Assembly (NCBI RefSeq): GCF_023276655.1
Contig: NZ_JALGRK010000002.1
Location: 828,433-892,432 of the forward strand
From: Olsenella intestinalis
GTDB lineage: Bacteria; Actinomycetota; Coriobacteriia; Coriobacteriales; Atopobiaceae
Reading direction: 5' to 3'
DNA length: 64,000 nucleotides
The position numbers and the translations under genes are program-made. The notes below the pieces were generated by a model that had not been told where the DNA came from, ran no database searches, and worked only from the letters and a program-made list of their open reading frames with translations. Positions 16,549 through 25,838 of this stretch are shown piece by piece. How positions within the stretch are numbered: the first letter of the stretch is position 1; every line of letters starts with the position of its first letter.

Positions 16549-18342
16549 CTAGGACGCCTTGCCCGAAGTCGTCGCGCCGGTCACGGTCAAGGTCTGCGTG
16601 GCGCTCGCGTCACCAGAGGTGCCCTGCGAGGTCGTGGTTGCCTGCGCGCCGCCGCCCTGCGCGCCGGTCGACGCCGAGGTGGTGCTCGTCGTCGACGACT
16701 CGACCCCCTCGATGGGTGAGACGAGCACGAGCTCGCCCTCGCTGAGACCCTTCGAGATCGCGCACTGCGTGCTCGACCTGCCGGCAACGACGACCGACCT
16801 GTACTCGAGGGCGCCCTTGCCGGAGGCCGGGGGCACCATGACGTAGGAGTCGCCTCCCTTAACGACCACGGCCGTGGCCGGAACGAGGAGCGTGTCGGGG
16901 ACGTCCTGGGTCCTGATGCTCACGTCGGCGCTCATGCCCGGCTTCACGCGCTCGTCGCCCTTCGTGATGGTCACCTCCACCTGATAGGAGACTGGGTCCG
17001 AGGTGGCGACCGAGCCCGCCAAGGCAAGCGTCGTCGAGGTGGTCGCGACCTTGGTCACCTTGCCGTCGAGAGTGACGCCGGGCAGCGCCGGGAGGGTCAC
17101 GGTAACGCTCTGCCCGTTCTTGATCGCCGCGACGTCGGCCTCGCCGACCTCGACGTCGACGCAGAGGGAGTTGGTGTCGATGACCTGGCAGAGCGCCCCG
17201 GTGCCGGCAAGCCCTCCCACGGACGCGCCGACCTTCGTGGTGACCGACGTCACCGTGCCGGCATTCGGCGCGCGCACGACGAGCTTGTTGCCCTCGGCGA
17301 CGGCGGCGTCGTAGTAGCGCTGCGCCTCCGTGAGGCTGAGGTTCACGTCATTGGCCGCCGACTGTGCCGCGGCGATGGCATCGGTGTAGATCGTGTGGTC
17401 GAAGGTCCCCGGGTCCGGGATGTAGACCGCGTTGTACGCGTCGTTGTAGGCCTCCTGTGCGTAGTCTCGCGCCTGCGAGAGGAGGCTGTTGCGCTCGGCG
17501 GACGTGGCCGTCGCGGGGATCTCCGCGACGGCCTCGTTGTAGGCCTGCTGGTAGGCGGCATCGGCGTCCGCCTCGGCCTGGGAGATCGCGTTGTTGCGAG
17601 CCGCGACCTCGGCGTTGTAGTCGCTCACGGCCTGATCGTAGTCGCGCTGCGCGTTCGCCACGCTCATGTTGGCAGCGTTCGCGTCGTTCCGGGCGCGCTC
17701 GAGGGCCGTCCCCGCCGAGTCGACGCCGCGCGAGACGTCGTCGCTCTTGAGCACGAACAGCTCGTCGCCGGCCTCAACGTGCTGGCCCTCGCTCGCCTTG
17801 ACCTCCTGGACGGTGCCCGCGACCTCGGCCACAACGTCCACGTTGCGCGCGGACGCGATCTTGGCGCTCGCCTGGACGTCGCCGACCAGGTCGCCGCGCT
17901 CGACCGCGATCGTCTCAGACTGGGTCGAGGTGCCCGTCGAGCCCCTTCCCAGGATGCTCGAGACCACGAGCGCGATCACGATTGCCGCGAGCGCGGCCGC
18001 GCCGATCGCGATCCTGATGGTGCGGGCGCGGCGGTCGCGGGCGTGGCGCTCCTCGAGCGCCGCCGCGGCCGCCTGCATCTCGGGGTCGTCGCCAAGCAGC
18101 GCGACAGGCTCGGCCTGCGCGGTCGCGTCCGAGGGCCCCTCGAGCCGCGTCGTGGGCTCTTCTCCGCCGTCGCCGCCGCCCAGGTCGGGCATGGGCTTCA
18201 GGGCGTTGGTTCTCGATGCGCCCGCCCCCTCGCCCTCGTCACCCAGGACGGGGCGGGGCGGCCTCGCTCCGGGCGCCGTGGGCTCCTGAGCCTCACCTGC
18301 GGACATCACTTCGTTCTGGTCGACCCTGTCTTCGTCTGACAT
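16549..18342 (-). CDS. MacA/HlyD-like efflux adaptor
   Basis: The 597-aa protein is first in the operon. Cytoplasmic acidic, Pro-rich N-terminus about 1-110; one TM segment about 117-140 ('IRIAIGAAALAAIVIALVVS'); then biotinyl-lipoyl-like half motifs ('DVVAEVAGTVQEVKASEGQH' and 'LVVRAPNAGTVTSVTTKVGA') flanking an Ala-rich coiled-coil hairpin of about 120 residues. Beta-barrel and membrane-proximal domains follow ('VTITKGDERVKPGMSADVSI'). The last 50 residues are Ser/Thr/Gly-rich and look disordered. This is the membrane-fusion-type subunit for the ATPase and permease downstream. The long N-terminal cytoplasmic tail is unusual for MacA homologues. TATAAG near 18380 may be the -10. Confidence 0.88.
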   Translation of the reverse strand: MSDEDRVDQNEVMSAGEAQEPTAPGARPPRPVLGDEGEGAGASRTNALKPMPDLGGGDGGEEPTTRLEGPSDATAQAEPVALLGDDPEMQAAAAALEERHARDRRARTIRIAIGAAALAAIVIALVVSSILGRGSTGTSTQSETIAVERGDLVGDVQASAKIASARNVDVVAEVAGTVQEVKASEGQHVEAGDELFVLKSDDVSRGVDSAGTALERARNDANAANMSVANAQRDYDQAVSDYNAEVAARNNAISQAEADADAAYQQAYNEAVAEIPATATSAERNSLLSQARDYAQEAYNDAYNAVYIPDPGTFDHTIYTDAIAAAQSAANDVNLSLTEAQRYYDAAVAEGNKLVVRAPNAGTVTSVTTKVGASVGGLAGTGALCQVIDTNSLCVDVEVGEADVAAIKNGQSVTVTLPALPGVTLDGKVTKVATTSTTLALAGSVATSDPVSYQVEVTITKGDERVKPGMSADVSIRTQDVPDTLLVPATAVVVKGGDSYVMVPPASGKGALEYRSVVVAGRSSTQCAISKGLSEGELVLVSPIEGVESSTTSTTSASTGAQGGGAQATTTSQGTSGDASATQTLTVTGATTSGKAS

Positions 18343-18524
18343 AGGTGCCCCCCGTCGTCTGAGCGCGATTCATAGGAGAATCTTATAGCCCCGGCGCGGC
18401 CGTCAGGCGCTTGCACAGTCCGAACGAGGCGCACTTCCTGCCGAAAGGCAGACGCGCGACGCACGCAAGGCGGCCGTCGCACTACCATAGGCCACTGCAG
18501 ACCACGACAAGGCGGGACCTACCT

Positions 18525-19613
18525 ATGGTGAGAGAGAGAGTCAAGGCCATATCGCAGCGCTTCCTCAACGTCCGCAAGGGCCGTGCGCGCTACACCCAGA
18601 TACACGAGCGCGTCCGCGAGGGCGCCGCGATTGACGGCATGCACATCTGCCAGCTCATCGCGGCCATGATCATCGCCTCTATCGGCCTCAACCTCGACTC
18701 AACCGAGGCCGTCATCGGCGCGATGCTCATCTGCCCGCTCATGGGCACCGTCGTCGCCATCGCCTACTCCGTCGCGACGGCCAACCTCTCGTTCCTTCGC
18801 GAGGCCATCTCGAAGCTGATCTTCCAGTTCATCGTCTGCCTCATCACCTCGACCCTCTACTTCCTCGTCTCCCCGCTCGGCATCACGACCTCCGAGCTCA
18901 CGACCAACTCGACAGCCACGGTCTGGGACGCAGTCATCGCCATCACGGGCGGATTTGCCGGCGCCCTCGGCACATCGCGCAAGTCCGAGCCGTCGGTCCT
19001 GCTCGCCGGCGTCGCCGTCGCGACCTCGCTCATGCCGCCCCTGTGCGCCACGGGCTTCGGCATCGCCTCGGGCGACTTCCGCCTCGCCCTCGCCGCGGCC
19101 TACGAGTTCGTCATCAACGTCGCCTTCATCGCCATCGGCGCCGAGATCGTCTTCCTCATCCTGCGCATCCCGCCGATGCGCGAGAAGGACGGCAAGGTCA
19201 CCCTCACCCTCGACGACATGGAGGCGGCCGAGAAGAGCAGCGGCCTTCTTCGCACCGTCCTCGTGATAGCGTCTCTCGTCATCGCCGTGCCCAGCCTCGC
19301 CATCTCCGCCCGCCACATCGAGAAGTCGCAGTCCGCCCAGAGCGGCACCGTCGAGAAGAAGGACGCCTACGAGACGCAGATGACCTCGGAGGAGCTCAAA
19401 ATCCTCAACCCCAACGTCACGTCCTACCGCGTGGGGGTCGAAAACGAGTACAACAGCGAAACGAGCCACGTCGAGCAGCGGACAGTCGCTATCGTAGGCT
19501 CAAAGTCGAACCTCAGCGATTCTGACAGGCAGAGCGCCGAGCAGCTCATCCGCCTTCACGTCGAGAACGTCGACCGGGTGGAGTTCGTCCTCGACGAGAA
19601 GTCGGGAACGTAG
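18525..19613 (+). CDS. DUF389-family membrane protein
   Basis: The ATG at 18525 is the first Met matching the family start (MVRERVKAISQRFLNVRKGR). The 362-aa protein has about six TM helices. The family core is 'LNLDSTEAVIGAMLICPLMG' followed by 'AITGGFAGALGTSRKSEPSV' and 'LAGVAVATSLMPPLCATGFG', diagnostic of DUF389 (TIGR00341-type). A soluble C-terminal domain of about 100 residues follows ('LKILNPNVTSYRVGVENEYN'). Molecular function is unknown for the family. It ends 42 nt before the NHLM adaptor, with no terminator between, so it may be co-transcribed with the exporter. Confidence 0.85.
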   Translation: MVRERVKAISQRFLNVRKGRARYTQIHERVREGAAIDGMHICQLIAAMIIASIGLNLDSTEAVIGAMLICPLMGTVVAIAYSVATANLSFLREAISKLIFQFIVCLITSTLYFLVSPLGITTSELTTNSTATVWDAVIAITGGFAGALGTSRKSEPSVLLAGVAVATSLMPPLCATGFGIASGDFRLALAAAYEFVINVAFIAIGAEIVFLILRIPPMREKDGKVTLTLDDMEAAEKSSGLLRTVLVIASLVIAVPSLAISARHIEKSQSAQSGTVEKKDAYETQMTSEELKILNPNVTSYRVGVENEYNSETSHVEQRTVAIVGSKSNLSDSDRQSAEQLIRLHVENVDRVEFVLDEKSGT

Positions 19614-19655
19614 GCGCCGCGCGCTCGCCGGGCACCAAAGAGAGGGGTGACGCAC

Positions 19656-20195
19656 GTGGCCACATCATCGGACAGGCAGGGGTCGCTGGGCAGGCAGATG
19701 TTCAGGGAGTCCGCGCTCAAGAAGATGAACTCCGCCGAGGACCTCGACGCGTACCTGCGCCTCGTGAACCCGTCTGCATGGGTCCTCGCGGGGGCCGTCG
19801 CCTGCCTGCTCGTCGCCGCGGCCATCTGGGCCTGCACGGCCTCCCTGCCCATTCGCTACTCCACCACCGGCGTCATCAAGGACGGCCAGATCGTCTCCTT
19901 CCTGCCGGGCAGCGACGGCACGCGCGCGACCGCCGCCAGCGACGTGAGCGTCGCCGGCCACGCGTCCACCATCGCCTCGATCGACGAGGAGCCCTACTCC
20001 CAGCGCGAGGTCGAGGCCGTCATCGGCAGCGACTACACCGTGGCCTCGCTGGGCCTCTCGCAGTGGAGCTACAAGGTGGTCGTGAACGTGCCCGACGAGA
20101 TGAGGTCCTGGGACGAGGGGGACGACGTACCCGTGACCGTGACGACGCGCACGGTGACCCCCATGGCCTTCCTCCTTGGCATGGAGCGCAGCTAG
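19656..20195 (+). CDS. NHLM-type bacteriocin exporter, short HlyD-like adaptor
   Basis: The GTG at 19656 is chosen because AGAGAGGGG lies 8 nt upstream; another GTG at 19647 is inside the RBS. The 179-aa protein has a cytoplasmic N-terminus, one TM helix at about 40-62 ('AWVLAGAVACLLVAAAIWAC'), then a beta-rich domain with 'YSTTGVIKDGQIVSFLPGSD', which is the adaptor lipoyl/barrel half. The coiled-coil hairpin seen in NHLM and HlyD adaptors (usually 250-400 aa) is absent. It is followed by the peptidase ABC gene after 1 nt, the usual order of NHLM export operons. It probably links the two ABC proteins in the membrane; with no outer membrane a short form may suffice. Confidence 0.72.
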   Translation: MATSSDRQGSLGRQMFRESALKKMNSAEDLDAYLRLVNPSAWVLAGAVACLLVAAAIWACTASLPIRYSTTGVIKDGQIVSFLPGSDGTRATAASDVSVAGHASTIASIDEEPYSQREVEAVIGSDYTVASLGLSQWSYKVVVNVPDEMRSWDEGDDVPVTVTTRTVTPMAFLLGMERS

Positions 20196-20196
20196 C

Positions 20197-22368
20197 ATGG
20201 CACGCCGCGTGAGGGGCGTCCCCCAGGTCATGCAGATGGAGGCGACGGAGTGCGGCGCCGCCTGCCTTGCCATGATCCTCGCCCACTACGGGTGCTGGCT
20301 TCCCCTCGAGGAGGTCCGCGGCGCCTGCGGCGTCTCGCGCGACGGCAGCAAGGCCTCCAACATCCTGCGCGCCGCGCGCGGATACGGCCTCGAGGCCGAC
20401 GGCTACATGTTCGACCTCGAGGGCATCCTCGACAACGACCAGCTCCCCTGCATCATCTACTGGAACTTCCGCCACTTCGTCGTGCTCACGGGCTTCTCGA
20501 GAAACGGCAGGTGGGCCTACCTCAACGATCCCTCCAAGGGCCAGATCAAGGTTCCGATCGAGCAGTTCGACGAGTCCTTCACCGGCATCGCGATGCTCAT
20601 GCGCCCCACCGAGGCCTTCGAGCCCGGCGGCAGCGCCCCCTCGACCGTCGCCTTCCTGCGCGAGAGCATGCGCGGCATGGCGGCCCCCATCGCCTTCGTG
20701 GCCCTCGTGAGCGCCATCGTCTCGGTCATCGGGATCCTCAACTCGTCGATGGCGCGCGTCTTTCTCGACGGCGTCCTTGCGGGCGACGCCACCAACCAGC
20801 GCGCCCTCTACTACTTCACCGCCCTCATGGGCATCCTCGCCCTCCTCCAGACCGCGATGTCCTTCACGAGCGCCGTCCACCTGCTCAAGATGCGCGGCAA
20901 GTTCGAGGCCGTCGCCGCCTCGCGCTTCTTCTGGCACCTCCTGCACCTGCCCGTCGAGTTCTACGCGCAGCGATACATCGGCGACCTCCAGCAGCGGCAG
21001 GCCGCCAACGAGACGATCGCCATGACCGTCGTCCAGCAGCTCGCCCCGGCGCTTCTCAACTGCGTCCTCATCGTGCTCTACCTCGCCGTCATGCTCTTCT
21101 ACAGCGTGCCGCTCGCGCTCGTGGGCATCAGCTGCGTCCTGCTCAACACCCTCGTCGCCCGCCACATCTCCAGGCGGCGCGTCAACGTCATGCGCCAGAA
21201 GGTCCGCGACACCGGGCGCCTCAGCGCCTCCACCGTCTCCGGCGTCGCCATGATCGAGACGATCAAGGCCTCCGGCGCCGAGGAGGGCTACTTCGAGCGC
21301 TGGAGCGGCATCCAGGCGCTCGTCAGCAACGGCCTGAGCCAATTCGCCCGCCTCAACTCCTACATGGGCGCCATCCCCGGCCTGCTCGTGCAGGTCGCGA
21401 ACGTCCTCGTGCTCGCCGTCGGAGCCCTGCTGATCATGGCCGGCCACTTCACGGCCGGCATGCTCCTCGCCTTCCAGGGCCTGCTCCAGGCCTTCATGGC
21501 GCCCGTCGCCTCCCTCGTGAACCTCGGCCAGACCGTCCAGGAGACGCGCACCGAGATGGAGCGCGTCCAGGACGTCCTGAACTACAGGCCCGACGTCGGC
21601 GAGGCCGAGAAGGGCGGGCCCCGCGAGCATGACGGCGAGCTTCGCAAGCTCACGGGCGCCATCGACATACGCGACCTCACCTTCGGCTACTCCAGGCTCG
21701 AGCGACCCACGATCGAGGGGCTCGACCTCCACGTCGAGCCCGGCCAGTGGGTCGCCCTCGTGGGCAGCTCCGGCAGCGGCAAGTCCACGATCGCCAAGCT
21801 CGTGAGCGGCCTCTACCAGCCCTGGTCCGGCGAGATCCGCTTCGACGGCACGCCTGCCTCGGAGCTCCCCCTCGAGCAGTTGCGCGGCTCGGTCGCCGTC
21901 GTCGACCAGGACATCTCGATCTTCTCGGGAACCGTGAGGGACAACGTCTCGCTCTGGGACCGCTCCGTCGAGGACTTCGAGGTCATCATGGCCTGCCGCG
22001 ACGCCGAGATGCACGACGAGATCCTCGCGCGCGAGGGCGGCTACCGCGGGCCCGTGCTGCCCGGCGGGCGCAACTTCTCGGGCGGTCAGCTCCAGCGCCT
22101 CGAAATTGCGCGCGTCCTCGCGCAGGACCCGACCATCGCGATCCTCGACGAGGCCACGAGCGCGCTCGACGCAAAGACCGAGCAGCGCGTCCTCGAGGCG
22201 ATCCGCAGGCGCGAGATCACCTGCATCGTGGTCGCGCACCGGCTCTCGACGATCCGCGACTGCGACCAGATCGTCGTCCTCGACGGGGGACGCGTGGCCG
22301 AGCGCGGCACGCACGACGAGCTCATGGCAAAAGACGGCGTCTACGCCAGGTTGGTCAGAAGCGACTAG
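20197..22368 (+). CDS. NHLM bacteriocin system ABC transporter with C39 peptidase
   Basis: The ATG at 20197 starts 1 nt after the adaptor stop, with GGAGCG upstream. The 723-aa protein has a peptidase C39 domain (about 1-140) with catalytic Cys19 ('MEATECGAACLAMI'), His93 ('FRHFVVLTGF') and Asp111 ('YLNDPSKG'). Six TM helices lie at about 150-430. The ATPase is at about 490-720 with Walker A 'GSSGSGKST', signature 'FSGGQLQRLEIARVL' and Walker B 'IAILDEATSALD'. It should cleave double-glycine leaders and export the peptide. No precursor gene lies beside it; the only GG-leader peptide I find is the Nif11-like gene at 55895-56095. All catalytic residues are intact. Confidence 0.92.
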   Translation: MARRVRGVPQVMQMEATECGAACLAMILAHYGCWLPLEEVRGACGVSRDGSKASNILRAARGYGLEADGYMFDLEGILDNDQLPCIIYWNFRHFVVLTGFSRNGRWAYLNDPSKGQIKVPIEQFDESFTGIAMLMRPTEAFEPGGSAPSTVAFLRESMRGMAAPIAFVALVSAIVSVIGILNSSMARVFLDGVLAGDATNQRALYYFTALMGILALLQTAMSFTSAVHLLKMRGKFEAVAASRFFWHLLHLPVEFYAQRYIGDLQQRQAANETIAMTVVQQLAPALLNCVLIVLYLAVMLFYSVPLALVGISCVLLNTLVARHISRRRVNVMRQKVRDTGRLSASTVSGVAMIETIKASGAEEGYFERWSGIQALVSNGLSQFARLNSYMGAIPGLLVQVANVLVLAVGALLIMAGHFTAGMLLAFQGLLQAFMAPVASLVNLGQTVQETRTEMERVQDVLNYRPDVGEAEKGGPREHDGELRKLTGAIDIRDLTFGYSRLERPTIEGLDLHVEPGQWVALVGSSGSGKSTIAKLVSGLYQPWSGEIRFDGTPASELPLEQLRGSVAVVDQDISIFSGTVRDNVSLWDRSVEDFEVIMACRDAEMHDEILAREGGYRGPVLPGGRNFSGGQLQRLEIARVLAQDPTIAILDEATSALDAKTEQRVLEAIRRREITCIVVAHRLSTIRDCDQIVVLDGGRVAERGTHDELMAKDGVYARLVRSD

Positions 22369-22392
22369 GGACAGGGACGGGACGAGAAGAGC

Positions 22393-24579
22393 ATGAACTG
22401 GTTCGACGAACAGCTGGAGACGCGCAGACGCCTCGACGACGAGCAGGTCGCCGACGCGTTCGAGCGCATCGCCCGTGGCGTCGCGGGCGCCAAGAGGGCG
22501 CCGCGCCTGACGCTCGACAGCATCGCCGCCACCGACAGCGCGCTCGCCTCGGTCCTGCGCTACTTCGGGAAGGCCCCCGTCGAGATCCCCGCCTCGATCA
22601 TCGACGCCGACGAGCGCATCGACTACCAGGTCCGCGCGAGCGGCCTCATGCGGCGCCCCGTGCGCCTCGAGGGCCCCTGGTGGAAGGACGCCGCTGGCGC
22701 CTACCTCGGACAGCTTGCCTCGGGCGAGCCCATCGCCATCATCCCGCTGGGCCTTCGCGGCTACGCCTACGTCGAGCCCGTCACGGGCCGCAAGGTCAAC
22801 GTCAGCGCGCGGACGGCGACCGACATCCTCCCCGAGGCCCTCTGCTTCTATCGCACGCTCCCCAACGAGCGCCTCACGGCCACGGACCTGGTCAGGTTCA
22901 TGCGCTCCTCGATGGGCGCTGGGGACTACCTGCGCGTCGCCTTCGCGACGCTCGTGGCCTCGCTCACGGGCATGATCATGCCGGTCGCCAACAACCTGCT
23001 GTTCGAGAACGTCATCCCCTCCTCCGACCCGGGGCTCCTCCTGCCGATCCTCGCGATGCTGCTCGGCTCGACCTTCGCGACGGCCCTCATAGGCGTCTCG
23101 CGCTCGATGCTGACCGCGCGCCTCTCGAGCAAGGTCTCGCAGACGCTGCAGGCCGCGCTCATGGCACGCATCCTGCAGCTGCCGCCCGCCTTCTTCAAGG
23201 GTCACGAGGCCGGCTCCATCGCGAGACGCGTCACAGACGCGCAGACCATCGTCGAGCTGCTCACGGGCCTCATCGTCACGAGCGGCCTTACCGCCGCCTT
23301 CTCCCTCGTCTACATCGCGCAGGTCAGCGTCTACGCGCCGTCGCTGCTCGGACCCACGCTCGCCATCGTCGGCGTCCAGCTCGCGATCGCCATCGTCTGC
23401 GCGCTCGCCCGCATGAGTCGCCAGCGCGAGATCATGAGACGCGGGCTCGAGGTCTCGGGCATGGTGCCGGCTCTTCTCGGCGGGATCAGCAAGATCAAGC
23501 TCGCGGGCGCCGAGAAGCGCGCGTTCGCGAAGTGGGCCGACGCGGAGGCGAGCTACCTCTCGGCCCAGTACGACCTGCCGCTGTGGCAGAAGGTCTCCGA
23601 CAGCGTGCCGCCGCTCGTGGCGGCCTTCGGCGCCGTCGCGATCTATTGGTTCGCGGGCACGGGCGGCGTCAGCGTCGCGAACTTCATGGCGTTCAACGTC
23701 GCGTACGGGGCCATCTCGGCGGCCATGGTGACGCTGGCGGGCACGGGCGGGCAGCTTGCGAGGATCCAGTCGCTCTTCGACGCACTGCAGCCGATCCTCG
23801 ACGCGGCGCCCGAGACGCATCGGGAGGGGCGCCAGGTCACGAGCCTGGGCGGCTCGATCGAGCTCTCGGGCGTGACCTTCCGCTACCAGGAGTCGCAGCC
23901 GCCCGTGCTCAGCGACCTCACGCTCAGGATCCGCTCCGGGGAGTACCTCGCCGTGGTGGGCGCCTCGGGCTCGGGCAAGTCGACGCTTCTGCGCCTGCTG
24001 CTGGGCTTCGAGACGCCCGAGCGCGGCGCCATCTACTACGGCGGCCAGGACATCTCCGACTTCGACGTGCGCAGCCTCAGGCGAAACATCGGCGTATGCC
24101 TGCAGAACGGCAGCCTCTTCGCGGGCACCATCCTCTCGAACATCACGCTGGCCAACCCGCGCGCCACCGTCGACGACGCGTGGGAGGCCGCCGAGCTGGC
24201 CGGCGTGGCCGACGACATCCGCCAGATGCCCATGGACATGCAGACGCTCGTGAGCGAGGGCTCGGGCGGCATCTCGGGCGGGCAGCGCCAGCGGATCCTC
24301 ATCGCGCGGGCGGTCTGCGCCAAGCCCAGCATCCTCATGTTCGACGAGGCCACGAGCGCGCTCGACAACGTGACGCAGCGCCACGTGAGCGACTCGCTGG
24401 CGGGCCTCAAGTGCACGCGCATCGTCGTGGCGCACCGCCTGTCGACTATCCGGCTCGCCGACCGCATCGTCATGCTCGACGGAGGGCACATCGTGGAGGA
24501 GGGCACCTACGACGAGCTGATGGAGGCCGACGGCGCCTTCGCCGACCTGGTGAGGCGCCAGCGCCTCGAGGGCGTGTAG
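22393..24579 (+). CDS. NHLM bacteriocin system ABC transporter, ATP-binding/permease partner
   Basis: This 728-aa protein begins 24 nt after the peptidase transporter. An N-terminal soluble domain of about 160 residues replaces the peptidase ('RPVRLEGPWWKDAAGAYLGQ', typical of this NHLM subunit). Six TM helices lie at about 180-450. The ATPase has Walker A 'GASGSGKST', signature 'ISGGQRQRILIARAV', Walker B 'ILMFDEATSALD' and switch His 'VVAHRLS'. In NHLM systems it pairs with the peptidase protein as a heterodimer. The peptide substrate is inferred from the system, not from this sequence. The start is supported by GAGAAGAG directly before the ATG. Confidence 0.9.
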   Translation: MNWFDEQLETRRRLDDEQVADAFERIARGVAGAKRAPRLTLDSIAATDSALASVLRYFGKAPVEIPASIIDADERIDYQVRASGLMRRPVRLEGPWWKDAAGAYLGQLASGEPIAIIPLGLRGYAYVEPVTGRKVNVSARTATDILPEALCFYRTLPNERLTATDLVRFMRSSMGAGDYLRVAFATLVASLTGMIMPVANNLLFENVIPSSDPGLLLPILAMLLGSTFATALIGVSRSMLTARLSSKVSQTLQAALMARILQLPPAFFKGHEAGSIARRVTDAQTIVELLTGLIVTSGLTAAFSLVYIAQVSVYAPSLLGPTLAIVGVQLAIAIVCALARMSRQREIMRRGLEVSGMVPALLGGISKIKLAGAEKRAFAKWADAEASYLSAQYDLPLWQKVSDSVPPLVAAFGAVAIYWFAGTGGVSVANFMAFNVAYGAISAAMVTLAGTGGQLARIQSLFDALQPILDAAPETHREGRQVTSLGGSIELSGVTFRYQESQPPVLSDLTLRIRSGEYLAVVGASGSGKSTLLRLLLGFETPERGAIYYGGQDISDFDVRSLRRNIGVCLQNGSLFAGTILSNITLANPRATVDDAWEAAELAGVADDIRQMPMDMQTLVSEGSGGISGGQRQRILIARAVCAKPSILMFDEATSALDNVTQRHVSDSLAGLKCTRIVVAHRLSTIRLADRIVMLDGGHIVEEGTYDELMEADGAFADLVRRQRLEGV

Positions 24580-24602
24580 GCGCGAGCGCGAGGGAGGCGC
24601 GG

Positions 24603-25796
24603 GTGAGAAGGACGCTCATGCTCGAGGACGAGGCTCTTCTCGACTTCGAGGTCGACCTCGCCGCAGGCGAGGTGCGCGTGGTGGACGCGCCCGAGGAGGG
24701 CAGCCGCGCGCTTGAGGCGGCGGGGCTCGACGCGGGCGAGCTCGAGGACGACGTGAACGCGCTCGTGAGGTCGCGCACCCTCTCGGCGATGCGCCTCGAC
24801 CTGGACCGCATCCTGGAGGGCTTCGGCGCCGAGGGGCGGCTCGAGCTCGTGCTGCGCGGAAGCGGCGCCTCGATGACCGACCACCTGTGGTACCGCGAGG
24901 TCGGCTCGGGCGTGCGCTGGGCCGACGTGAGCTTTCGCGGGCGCGACTGGGACGACGGTTTCCTGCGCTGCCTCGAGACCGGCGACTACGCACGCCTGCG
25001 CTCGTGCTCGCCCGACGTGCCCGACGTGACGTGCGCGGGGCACATACGCAAGGCGTGGTGGCGCCAGGGCGATGGCATCTACCTGCTGAAGGAGCCGCTG
25101 AGGGAGGACGGCGTCGACCTCGAGGGGGCTCTTCTCGCCTCGCGTCTCTGCGACCTGCTGTTCGGCCCGAGCGAGACCGGAGCCCTCGCCGTCTGTGAGC
25201 TGGGCGGCAGGCGGGTCTCGGCGAGCCCGCTTCTGCTCGGGCCCGACGAGGAGCTCGTGGGCGGCCGCAGGCTACGGAGGATGAGCAGCGTCGACGTCGG
25301 CGGCGAGGGCGAGAGCGCGAACGCGATGTCGGTGCTCGAGCGCACGATCACGGGATCCGGGGTGAGGGACGCCTCGGCCCACGTGGCGCGCACCCTGGCC
25401 CTGAGGAACCTGGTGATGCTCGCCGACTTCCACGAGGGCAACTACGGCATCATCCGCAACGTGGAGACCGGCGCGCGACGCGGGGCGCGGCCCTTCGACT
25501 TCGACCGGGCGCTGGGGTTCCCCTCCGACGCGATGTCGGTCGAGTGGCTGTGCGAGGCGCCCGAGCTCGCCCTCATGCTGTGCCTGGGCGTCTTCTCGAA
25601 CCTGAAGACGACGTGGGACTGGGGCTGGTACGACGACGGCGTGCTGGAGGGCTTCGACGACGAGATCCGCGCCGCCTACGAGCCGCGCGCGAACCTGCTG
25701 CCCGCGAACTTCCCCGAGCTCGTGGCCAGGCTGTTCCTGACGCAGCGCGCCTACGTGCGCGACGTCGCCGAGGCGTGGAGGCAGACGCAGGCCTAG
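24603..25796 (+). CDS. HipA-like kinase-fold protein in the NHLM operon
   Basis: GTG start at 24603 with GGGAGG 5 nt upstream; the open frame continues far upstream but overlaps the ABC gene. The 397-aa protein has an N-terminal region of about 85 residues that I do not recognise, then a HipA/PI3K-like fold. 'AGHIRKAWWRQGDGIYLLKE' (about 145-164) carries the ATP-binding Lys163. 'LADFHEGNYGII' holds D275-x4-N280, the catalytic Asp and Asn spacing of HipA. 'ARPFDFDRALGF' holds metal-binding D299/D301. There is no HipB-type antitoxin beside it, so a toxin-antitoxin role is unlikely. It occupies the place where modification enzymes often sit in NHLM clusters, which suggests phosphorylation of a peptide or an operon partner. 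That role is inference. Confidence 0.7.
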   Translation: MRRTLMLEDEALLDFEVDLAAGEVRVVDAPEEGSRALEAAGLDAGELEDDVNALVRSRTLSAMRLDLDRILEGFGAEGRLELVLRGSGASMTDHLWYREVGSGVRWADVSFRGRDWDDGFLRCLETGDYARLRSCSPDVPDVTCAGHIRKAWWRQGDGIYLLKEPLREDGVDLEGALLASRLCDLLFGPSETGALAVCELGGRRVSASPLLLGPDEELVGGRRLRRMSSVDVGGEGESANAMSVLERTITGSGVRDASAHVARTLALRNLVMLADFHEGNYGIIRNVETGARRGARPFDFDRALGFPSDAMSVEWLCEAPELALMLCLGVFSNLKTTWDWGWYDDGVLEGFDDEIRAAYEPRANLLPANFPELVARLFLTQRAYVRDVAEAWRQTQA

Positions 25797-25838
25797 CGCG
25801 TCGGGAGCGGCGCGCCAGGGCGCCGGGACGCGAGGTCG

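Noticed and set aside
20020-24489. 1489-codon open frame antisense to the NHLM operon
   Set aside because: It is a shadow of high-GC coding DNA on the other strand: no RBS, composition rich in Arg/Gly/Asp/Val, no domain, and it spans three intact genes.
21747-24602. Open frame continuous with the HipA-like gene for 950 codons upstream
   Set aside because: It overlaps two ABC genes with perfect motifs; the Arg-rich translation and the GGGAGG/GTG at 24603 fix the real start.
24603-25796. HipA-like gene as a HipBA toxin-antitoxin system
   Set aside because: There is no HTH antitoxin gene next to it, and it is co-transcribed with peptide exporter genes.
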